Source: Euwallacea fornicatus
Lineage: Eukaryota; Arthropoda; Insecta; Coleoptera; Curculionidae
Direction of reading: 5' to 3'
Assembly (NCBI RefSeq): GCF_040115645.1
Contig: NC_089551.1
Location: 744,001-808,000 of the forward strand
Length of the DNA: 64,000 nucleotides
Every line of letters begins with the position of its first letter. Positions within the stretch are counted from its first letter, which is position 1. Below are positions 26,492-36,000 of this stretch, piece after piece. Under the pieces are notes generated by a model that was not told the DNA's origin, did not search any database, and was given only the letters and a program-made list of their open reading frames with translations. Both the position numbers and the translations under genes were made by a program.

Positions 26492-27298
26492 CAATGGAGC
26501 TCCGCTAATCCGAATCCCCCGTGTCACGGACGTCCGTGCAGCCCGGACAACATTGAAAAAATGCAAATTTCCATTATGCGCCTCGTAGCCGGCATCCGCG
26601 GCGGTTCCCCTAATCCGGACCGCGCCAAAGGAATCCCCCGGCTGTGGACGGGGCGGACGAAGGGGAACCCCCGAATCAATTTCTCATTTATGCCTGAAGA
26701 GCGCTCCCCCGAAAAGGTTCGAATGAAACGCGAATTATCGGTGATAAACAGAATATTTCGCAACAACTAAATGGAGGTGTTGGCGGGAAAGTGTCGGCAA
26801 CGAAATGCGGGGGAGCACGAGAGCGAATTGTGGAAAATTAACCCCGATAACGGCGATCCGGAAGAATCATAATTACGCGAATGGATCATGAGAGATGAGG
26901 ACGATTTGCAAATGGACGACACGTCAAGGACGCGCAACCAGTTGCTCTGACGATGGAGTCTCCATGGGTGTATTTTTTCCATGAAGTTCCGTAGGTGCAC
27001 TCAACGGGCCGAGAGGAGAAGAGCATCGGAGTGAATTGCAGCACCGACCTCGGAACGCTTCGCCAGCGTCCGATGGAGCCCGGACGAGGATGGGTTCGTC
27101 TAGCGAAAACTTCGGTTTTTTTTTAAATAAAAGTTTAAACAATATTGTCGCCCAAATTCCCGAATATTCCACGCAATTTCACGTGTTTAAACCACACAAC
27201 GCGACGTCATTTTAGCTTTCGTTCCGCGATATTTTAATACGACCCCAAAATCCGGATCGGACAGGTTTTAGTTGATCCGGATTAGCGGAGCTCCACCG
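26492..27298. mobile_element. Pogo-like terminal-inverted-repeat element (non-autonomous)
   Basis: The ends are inverted: the left starts CAATGGAGCTCCGCTAATCC and the right, reversed, starts CGGTGGAGCTCCGCTAATCC, with about 22 of 25 positions identical. The TGGA-(x)CTCC-GCTAATCCG pattern resembles termini of pogo/Tigger-type elements, which insert at TA; a TA flanks the left end and a CA the right. The roughly 800-bp interior contains a further CTAATCCGGA copy (26,611) and no intact transposase. Assignment to pogo is from remembered terminus style. Confidence 0.55.
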
Positions 27299-27469
27299 CA
27301 TTTGGAAAATGAAATTTGACCGCATTTCAGTTTTTCCACAACGAATCGGAAACCAACCAGCACCGTTCCCGATCGATTCTTGTCGGAATACCGGATTCGG
27401 CCCATTTTTCCCGATTGAACCGACCCTGCGGCTCCCACCTTCCGAGAGAGGCAGCGACGTGGGCGCGTC

Positions 27470-27600
27470 GGATTCGGAACACCCTGTGCGGCCACCTCCC
27501 CGGGCGATTTCGTTCGGGATACAGGGCGTTCGCCACGGGCCCGTCGCCGTCCTCCCTCTCTCTCTCTCTCCCCGGCTTCAAAGCCGGACACCCTGTACGA
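27470..27600. repeat. Two ACACCCTGTR-bearing monomers
   Basis: GAACACCCTGTGCGG (27,478) and GGACACCCTGTACGA (27,586) are separated by about 108 bp that includes an ATACAGGGCG and a (CT)n tract. They belong to the same dispersed vocabulary as blocks A-C. Confidence 0.45.
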
Positions 27601-28527
27601 CGTGTTCTTTGCCGAAAGTTCTAAATTAGAAAACTCCCGTCCCGCCTCGCTCTGTCATCTCGACCGGGCCGGAAATTTACGACTCGAATTTTCTCACCCC
27701 CAATCGACAGTCAGTTAAGTTTACTCCCCCGTCACGGATGATGGACACGGAAACGATGCACGTACAACTTGGGAACGAACCACAATACACCTCCATTTTG
27801 TGAGCTTCTTGAAATGGAAATAAACACAATAGTCTCAGGGAAACTGCTCATAACTCAGTCTCCTTTTGACGTCCGAGGCAGGACGATGAGAGTGCCATTA
27901 GTCTCACAATTACCTGCCATAAATACGCATTTCAAGTGGAAAGAATAAACGACTTCAAACGGGGCTTAGTGCCTTGAATAATTTAGGGCCGAGGGGTGGG
28001 GGGACGTCGTTTTTCCTCGATTTCCATTGAAAAATGCGCTCTCATTGTTTTTGCTGAGCGAACGTTGAACGATCGCTTAGAGGGGCAGGCCTGTGCCGGT
28101 CGAGGTGGGAAATCGCCGACGGCTTCAGACCGCACAGATGAGGCCGGAAAATACGGAAAGATGGACCAGAACAGACCCGGAGCCCTTGAGTGCCGCTCAA
28201 TGGAGACACTCGTCCCCGCAGTGATAATGAATGAAGGTGCCCCCGAACGTTCGCCCCGATAGTTGGAGGCGAGGGGAGCTTCGCGGGTACCGGGAGTCGC
28301 TCGGGGGAGGGACAAACGGGAATCGCGGGCGTGTGTCAGTGACAACATGGAAATCGCGTTAGGGGTTCCTTTAGTGGAGGCCCGAGACCCCGGAACTGCA
28401 CAACGTTCGCTCCACGGTAGACGGATGGGAGGAAAGAGTACTGCGGAACTGTGAGTTGTACGGGGTGACACATACGGTCGGCGTCGCGTGGGAACTTCGC
28501 TTTCACCTACGAATTTAGGCTCCGCCT

Positions 28528-29275
28528 TCCGGGCGTGCCCCAGAAATGACGCGGAGGTCGAGAAACAAGTGACCGTCTGTGAGGGAGGAGTTGCGATTTT
28601 TTTTTTTCGAAAAATTTGAAAATTTCGAAAAGTCGCAAAGGAAATTTACTCGTTTTCCTCCCATTTACCGATTTTCCACACCCCCACATTTTTATTTTTT
28701 TTAACTTATTTTCGGTATTGTCGCGTCGTTGCATCATAACGCTGTAACAAGTTGCATTATACATATTTATATTATTATTATGAATATTATGCGATATTCA
28801 TGTCCGGAAAATACATAATTCGGGCATTTCACGCGAATGTTTGTTTATATCTGATCCTGCGCTAATAAACTCCATGAAAATGCCGGAATCATGCAACCTG
28901 AACATTTTCCCCGTGGATTGGGCCAACTTTCCACCAACGTATACGTGGCACGTCTCCGATGAACTTCACGTTCCCTTCGCAGATGCGAATTAGTTAAAAC
29001 TTCAACTGATGAATACTCATTCGGACAATTACCTTGGTGCACCGTAATCGCCCTCGCCGAGTCGCTGACCGGTTTGGACGCTTCGGAAGGGCAGGAATGC
29101 GATTTTTTTTTAAAAAGCTCAAGTCGTGCGAGAAAGTCGGCAATTGCCGCTCGGGGAGAAAACGAGAAATTTTTTCCTTAGCGTTTTTGCAAAATTTTCA
29201 AAATAAAAAAAAAATGCAACCTGACAGTTGTAGACAGGCACTTGTTTTTCGACGTCTGCGTCACGTTCTCGCGAT
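28528..29275. repeat. Imperfect inverted repeat pair, possible foldback element 7
   Basis: Positions 28,545-28,680 and about 29,110-29,265 are similar in inverted orientation: GTGACGC-GACGTCGAAAAACAAGTG on one side corresponds to ATGACGCGGAGGTCGAGAAACAAGTG on the other, followed by a T-run, an AAAATTT segment and TCGTTTTC. The intervening 400 bp contain no gene. The outer ends are not sharp and no ACCCTGTA terminus is seen, so the limits are approximate. Confidence 0.5.
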
Positions 29276-29299
29276 TTCTGCGGCCCGACCCGAAGGCAA

Positions 29300-31300
29300 A
29301 CTCGAAACTCGCCCGAGTTCGCACGTACGAGGACCCCCCGCGCGGCGCGGCCCTCACGGGTCGCCCTGTGGATGCGTAAGACCAACCAATGTGCGGGGTG
29401 TCGAATGGAAAAACTCGGGTTTTCGCCCTTGGAGAGGGTCGCATCCCCATATTTCCGGTCGTCGGCGCAATGTGACAGAGCTTTCGTAATTTTCCGAATT
29501 TTTGGCGACGGTGCCTCACACGCCCGAAGGGGTAGCGGTTGTTGGGGTGGAATCGCGCACCATTTCCAGCTGAGACCCACACTCGCCCTGCGGCGAGGGC
29601 TCGCAGGAACACCCTTCTTGACACTTCGACGGGGGATGAAACGGGCACGGTTTTCGGTATCGTCGGCAAACGCGAAAACGGGCGGCAAATCGCGACATAC
29701 GCGGGGTGGTCGATATGGAGAGATCGACTGAACCTTCCGGACACCTCGAGCACCGCCCGAAGGGAAATCGTGCGGCCCGCCGGGGCCAGAAGTCGCGATT
29801 ATTCTCAGCCAGACGTGAAAACCTCCCTTTTCCTGAAAGCTCTTTAATAATGACGTTCCTGACACCGAGAAAAATCTTTCTTTTAATTTCGAAGCTTTTT
29901 AAGGAGCTCAAATAATGAGAAAAGTTCCCCCCTTTGAGCTGAAGTTTTCCTTTGCTAATCAGGCGAAAGAAACTCGTTCTAATTAAACAGTGCGATTTTT
30001 AAACGTATTAACAGCTTAAAAATGGACATTTTTAGGTTATTTTAAAAGAAAAAAATAATTAAACGTTGCTTGAAAGACCTACGTAAGCTCCTTACTCATT
30101 GTTCAATAAAAGACTACAGTCTGACTCTCCAGGAGCACAAAGGGCCCTTAAGGGGGCTTATCGAAGGGAGGTCTTACATGGTAAACATTTGCTTTTGTAT
30201 GTGGGAAATATTATTTGTGAATAAACAATGTCCCTGCGTGTAACGAGAGATTCTCTTTTATGCTCCGCCTACATAATCCAAATTACTCGCAAGTTTCGCT
30301 TAACAATATGAACAAACGTCGCAACTCTAGCCTCGGCTTAAGTTTTAACAAGACCACCAGATGTAATTAGTAAGACAGACTATTAAATTATTTGCCACGG
30401 GTCGTCTTGAGAAATTATTATGCCCCGATGGCAGTGCCAGAAGGGCGCGACTGCTCGCAGCAGAAAGGATCGAGCGACGACTGGAATCTCCATCAGGATA
30501 AATAAAACTTTTCCAGTTAAACTTTCCGGAGTGACCACGCCAGGGGTAGTTCGAAAGAACGGTTTGATTAAGACGAGTCCTGCGGCACGTTTCCTTTGTC
30601 CGTTCTCCCTCGAAATCTAATTTTATCTGAGAAAAACCTGGATCTGGTGCCCTTTTTGCTTACTCGATTTCATTTTTAATACGGGCCCTTTAAGGCCGAC
30701 CTTAAGGGCGAGCTCCTTCTGTTGCTGATTTCAGGTGAACAAAGGAACTCTTCACTGTTTAGTTTCGCGGCCACGTAACTTCATTTCTGTTTCAGCGATT
30801 CCTTTCAGCCGCCGCTGCGAACTTGACCCTGATTTTTAAGATAATCTCCGGGAGTGGTTTTAATCGAAGGGACAGTGACGTCCGTCGAATGGAATTTCGA
30901 CGATTCTATTTGACGGACCGCGAAACCTGTTCCCCTCTACGATAAGCAGGTTCAATTCCCGTTTACATTGGACTGCTGCGCGATTAAATCAATATTTTAT
31001 GCTCTTCCACTTTCAAGTGAAATTAAATTGAAATTGATGCTTTGCCTGGATTTTAGCGAGATTTGATTGAAACGCGTTCGCGGATTTTTTTTATTTTAAG
31101 GTCTCGTTCGAGGGGATCAGCCGCGAAGCTACGAGAAAGCAGGAATGTTTCGGGATATCCGAGAAAATCTCGACGATTATGTGAGAGTTCCCCCGAGAAA
31201 CGGGACAGTCTGAGAGCGTAAGCGGTAAAAGTACGTTCGTCCTGCAGCGGACGGTGAAACTACATCATTTTCGCGTCTTTCCTGCCGGCACGGAGAGAGT
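29300..31300. other. Gene-free stretch
   Basis: Long open frames on both strands at 29,119-29,911 (the longest 248 codons, minus) coincide with CpG-rich sequence and translate to Arg/Pro/Ser-rich sequence without any family resemblance. I see no splice-supported exon, RNA gene or element boundary. Confidence 0.4.
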
Positions 31301-31325
31301 GAGTAGAGCAGCCGAGCTTTTGGGT

Positions 31326-31408
31326 GATTTCCACGCATTGTCTACATTGTTTACGCGCGCTTTTTGGCGATTTCCACGCATTGTCTACATTGTTTACGCG
31401 CGCTTTTG
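31326..31408. repeat. 43-bp tandem duplication
   Basis: Two nearly perfect head-to-tail copies of a 43-bp unit (31,326-31,368 and 31,369-31,408) containing CCACGCATTGTCTACATTG and a TTTACGCGCGCTTTT end. The near identity marks a recent duplication. Confidence 0.85.
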
Positions 31409-31661
31409 ATTCGTTTTCGTCCCTTTGACGGCCGGTTGCGCAGTGGCGGTAATTGCGAACTTCAAAGGACGAATTTTCGTCGCCGGCACAACTGAAACAA
31501 TTTTGGCCCCCCTCTCCTAGAGAGGCCCTTTGGCCAGATTTGTCTGAATATGAGGGCAAAACGAAGAGATTTTTTGTTTATTAGAAAAACTGCCGTTCTT
31601 AACCGCACCGATAGCTCCTAGAATTCTTGACGTTAACGAGAACTTGCGACGCCGTACACGT

Positions 31662-31767
31662 ACAGGGTGTTTCGTAGACATGTCGCAAGCTTTCAGCGGA
31701 TGCAGAGCTCACAGAAACGAGTATTAAGAACGAATAAAATTGGTCCGAAATCGCTTCGTTTCCAATA
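31662..31767. repeat. Partial element with TACAGGGTGTTT terminus
   Basis: It starts with TACAGGGTGTTTCG and runs up to the TACGGGGTGTTTA start of foldback element 6. It appears to be a single-ended fragment of the same class of repeat. Confidence 0.4.
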
Positions 31768-32272
31768 TACGGGGTGTTTAATTTTTTATAATTTTGCTTT
31801 TCAATATTTCAAAAACTGTTTGAGGTACGGACACGAAATTCAGGACACGCTCTAGCGGGTTAACTATGCTGTTCGTGAGTAGGCAGAATATTTCCAATTC
31901 CATCAGTGACATCTGTGTTGCCATCCAATGGGACGTTTGTGATGGAAAAAATGGTACGCCACTGGTTTTTTTTTATACGAAAATTTTAATAAATTATTAA
32001 AATTCTTGACAAAAAAAAGGTCTATCGGTGTTTTGTTGCTCAACTAGCCGTTTTCGAGATAAGAAAAACTATTTCTCATAGATGTTCCTCCCAGGAAACC
32101 GGTGTAGGTGTCCATATGCGATTTTTTAGAATTATACAAGAGAAATTAATTTTATCGTATTTTAGTCGATGTGGAGGACGCGAAGACAAAAAATTTCATG
32201 TCCGTATCTCGACCCGTTTTTGAAATGCGAAAAAAATATATTTTGTTTAAATGAAAGATGAACCACCCTGTA
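31768..32272. mobile_element. Foldback element 6
   Basis: The left end TACGGGGTGTTTA and the right end, reversed, TACAGGGTGGTTC, are inverted partners. Just inside them both arms carry TTTCAAAAAC followed by a GAG-TACGGACA-GAAATT segment (left near 31,806-31,840, right complement near 32,190-32,225). Similarity decays toward the centre. It lies about 830 bp upstream of the Pde9 start codon. Confidence 0.6.
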
Positions 32273-32968
32273 CATTGTCATAAATCGATAATCCTGCATC
32301 GCTCTGTTGCTGGCTACAACTCGGCGAGAAAACGGCCGTCTTGGCCTTGGAAACTTGTCTTTCCTTCATGGACACATTCCACAGCATTTCTGCACGGGGA
32401 AAGTCAAAAAACAACTTCGTAAAATAGCCACGGACCCATGCAGTAAAGCACAAATTTCAAAACGAACGCTCGCCCCGCGCAAGGCAAGAGACAGACACAC
32501 CTATGGCCAGTTAACTTTCGTCCCGACCTCACCTGCCAATCCGCAACGCCATTCGCTCAATCCGCGCGTGCACGGCACCATCCCCGCTCGGGAACCGACA
32601 AACTGACCTAACAGTCAACTCTGAAATTTTTTTCTTGATTCGTTCACCCGGTCGCGTCGATGCGTGATTGTTGCAATTGCAATCGCCGGAGGCCAACGGA
32701 GGCCCTCGTCGTTTGTCTTCGTCCCTGACGGATAATTAATTTAGTTTGTGCATGCGTGAATTTCCGTTTCACTTTATCGCTCCCTGTGTGTCGCCTGGAA
32801 CCGAAAGAAAACACCGAAACCGGGTAAATTACATTCGAATAGGAGACAGATAAAATATTTACAGCCCACGTTGTGCGGGACCCAAATGATTTGTGGCAGG
32901 AACGTCGCACTGCACCCAAAAGCAAGTTTATGTCGACTGTTGAAAAATCAATTTTCTTCTGTTTCAGC

Positions 32969-33099
32969 TGGTGAAATGTCGGTAAAACTAAACCGCCGGC
33001 CAATCAGAGTCTCGCTTCCGAACGTGGACTCCGCCCCCAACACCAGCGATGTGGGCGTGGCGGGGTTCCAGACGCGATGAACCACAACGGTGACCCCTC
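32969..33099 (+). promoter_or_regulatory. Likely Pde9 5' leader or proximal promoter
   Basis: The stretch holds a CCAAT motif in GGCCAATCAG (32,998-33,007) and GC-box-like CCGCCCCC and GGGCGTGGCGGGG cores (33,030-33,066). A pyrimidine-rich TTTCAG acceptor-like sequence ends at 32,968, so it may instead be a second 5' UTR exon. A 34-codon upstream frame (ATG 32,976 to TGA 33,080) lies in it, and an in-frame TGA at 33,091 precedes the Pde9 ATG. Confidence 0.4.
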
Positions 33100-36000
33100 A
33101 TGGACCCATACGTCACGGTGTACTTCAGTGTGGGGCTGCGCGTCGAGTCGGCGCTGTTTAGACCCAACACCCCGGTCGATCAGGTGAAAGGCAAGTACCG
33201 AAAAGAAGGGTGGGGGGAGGGGATGGGGGTGGAAGGGTGGGTGGGGTGTCTTGGGGACACATCAGAGCCGATTTTGCAGGTTCGGGGAAGCAAAACATAA
33301 ACGAAGGATTTTCCGCTGCTCGTCGAATAGTTAAGTTTGCCAAACAGGCAAAACCTCTGTTATTTGTAACTCGTCTAAAAACCCCCGAAGCAACGAGGGG
33401 AGCGACTTTTCGAACGGGCGTGAGCGAAAGCCCCGGTGTTTAATACATTATGCAGCATTGTCGTTGGAAATTATCAAAGAGACAACCCCCTCGGACTTAT
33501 TTTCCATGCAGAGACGCCCGATAAAAACACTTTTCCGGGTTAATTTTTTTTTTCTTGTGTTCGTGTCCAATATCGTGGGGGTTTAATTCCGTGAGGAATA
33601 AATTTTCGATCTCCCAACACTTTTAATCCAAGAACAAAACAATGCAACAAACAAGCGCAAAAGTCAACCCCCCCTGCAAACGTTTGTGTGTAGACTTTGC
33701 CACAAAAACTTGGCTTCGGGCTTCGGGGAGCTCGGCGCAAACAAAGGGGCTACATTTTGGTGTTGAATAAAAAGCCGATTCCGCCATATTAAAATAAAGT
33801 TGCGAACGTTTTCTGTGGTTTTCACCTTTGTTTCGAAGCCCCGAAGAACTTTTAGTTTACTGTCCTAAAGGAGTCAATATGAAGTCGAAAAAAAAAACCC
33901 GTTGGAAAATCGCTCTTTGTGCGAAGTCGGAGCGTCGCCGCTTCCAGCGCATTTTGCTCGGGTTCGTGTTTACCCAGCGGGGCGGGCGCCTGATTGGTGG
34001 GGAGTATCGCACCGGTAGCGGGACGGTGATAAATTGGTCAGAGGAGCAAACAGTTTGGAAATTTCGAACTTAAGAAAAGGCACTTCGCACTGCCCGCGAC
34101 GGCCCGACGATACGAAGTTCCTACAGGGATTGACGGCGGTAAATATTGAGCCGGCTGACGAATTTGAGGCTCCTGCGGCGGGTCTCCCACGTGCCGGCGC
34201 TCAAATTTTGAGAGCGCGACAATGCCGGGAAAATTCAGATGTCATCAGACAGAGCCGAGTTAAGCCGAGGAAATTGCAACGCCGCGCTCGGCATTTATTT
34301 CCGCGCATTATACGGCTTCGGAGCGGGCTTTGTAGCTAATTAAGCGATATTGCCAGACTCTCCGTGAATTCCGGAGATTCGAGTGCGAACATCCGATAAG
34401 TACCCGCGGGCGCCGTTGTAATTGAACAAAAAAATGATTTCACATGTTCCAGTTACGGGCGAAGCCCGTTAAGGCGTAGGGGAGTGTATATTTTTATTAG
34501 CGGGCGTCCCCTTTCAGTCGCTTGTTGATGGGGGCGTTGGGGGGCGTTATTAAATTTTAAGCCCGGACCGTTCTTCGTTAAACCGGAACGGAAAATGAAA
34601 ATTCTGATGTGTAATTAAAGGCCCACAGGGAGCGACAGAAATATCGCGAATTCGCCGCAAAAAATACATTTTCTGTTGGCAAAAATGCACCCGTCAACAA
34701 GTTGTCGAATCCGGGGGGTAGTGTTGTCGAATGGGAATTCAAGCGAAGGGGGGAGAGCCCGTATAAACAAAATTATTAAATGCCCGTTCGGCATTTGATT
34801 GTAAAACCAATTATTCGGAGACGATACAATAAAGTTTTAATGGGAATAATAAAATCTGCACCGTCTGGTTGGGGCTGTAATATCGACTACCCCGTTGTGA
34901 AAACGCTGTAGATTGTAATTCCGGCCTTTATACGAGTTTCCTTATATTAAAAAGCTTTTAGTAGCGTATAGCTTCCAATATACCCGGTATAAATGTAAAG
35001 AGCCTTTAAAATTGACCTCGGAAGTTCTCCTTGTCGGGGGGGGGGGGGGGGGGGGGACCGGGCCCCGTTGCATTTACCCGCTTTTCGACAACGCTAACAA
35101 CAGGTCTCTTAATGCTCTGCAGATGAATAAAGAGCGGGAAAATATTACTGCGATAAATCAGGAGCCGCTGTTGCTAATAACCCCCCCGGAACGATATACA
35201 AAATAAACCGTTTGAGGGCATTGAGCTCCCTCATCCTGGGCGCATTTTTCGTTTGCACCCCCCAGTCGCTTCTGTCCGCACCGAAGGAGGAACGCGACAG
35301 GTATCGCGGAAAACGTGCGCAGTCGCCCGACGACCCGAGCGCAGGGGTGACGTCCCGCAGGCCTGCGACCAATCGGCGACCGGCTTTGAGCGCGGAAAGT
35401 CGGGCGAACGCAAACTGGTCTCGCCGGCTTTTAATTCTCTTTTGCACGGCTTGGCAGCTCGAAATGCTAAAACTCGCCGGTTCGGTCGAGCACCTGCCGT
35501 CGATCAGCCGACCTTCGTTGTGTGAAGCGTGTGAAAAACTTCGACGAACAGTCACTTTCGTTTAAACGGACCCTTATTGCTCGGAATTTAAAAAAAAAAT
35601 AAGAAAAAAAAAGCAACAACAACAACAAGCTGCGATGCAAACAACTCTTCGTCATATGTGATTCACGCTCGGTTCAGTCCGGAGCTGGGCGAAATTTAAA
35701 TTTCAATGCCAACTTTTATGTATGAGATGTAGAGATAATGTTTTCTGGCATTAATAAGGGAAAACGATGATAAAAGTCAGGAACAATTCGTACGAATTCA
35801 AACATGCCCCAGGGGAGATTCGTTTCACTTTTGAATGTGATTTTTCGTATTGCTCGCGGCGTCGGAGGGACGGGAAATTGGACCCTCCAAGTTTCAACGA
35901 CGTCTAAACCGTCTGGCAACGTTGCCCGCTAAAATTGCAACGCTGTTCTACCAAATCGGTGCCATTTCGTTCAAGAATTTGTTGAACCGCTCTCGTCGCG

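Noticed and set aside
27983..28471. 162-codon minus-strand frame
   Set aside because: Composition-driven Arg/Ser/Pro-rich sequence in CpG-rich DNA with no recognisable domain.
29119..29865. 248-codon minus-strand open frame
   Set aside because: It overlaps other long frames on both strands, is Arg/Pro/Ser-rich with no family resemblance, and part of it lies in an inverted-repeat arm.
30840..30965. Possible tRNA suggested by a GGTTCAATTCCC-like TPsiC loop
   Set aside because: I could not find a matching acceptor stem, D arm and anticodon arm at the right spacing.
31260..31559. 99-codon minus-strand frame
   Set aside because: It contains the recent 43-bp duplication and has no conserved features; a chance frame.
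35145..35565. Overlapping 117- and 136-codon frames on opposite strands, the plus one starting with a signal-peptide-like segment
   Set aside because: Both strands are open because of CpG-rich composition, the remainder is Arg-rich, and there are no splice or homology clues. It lies inside the Pde9 intron.
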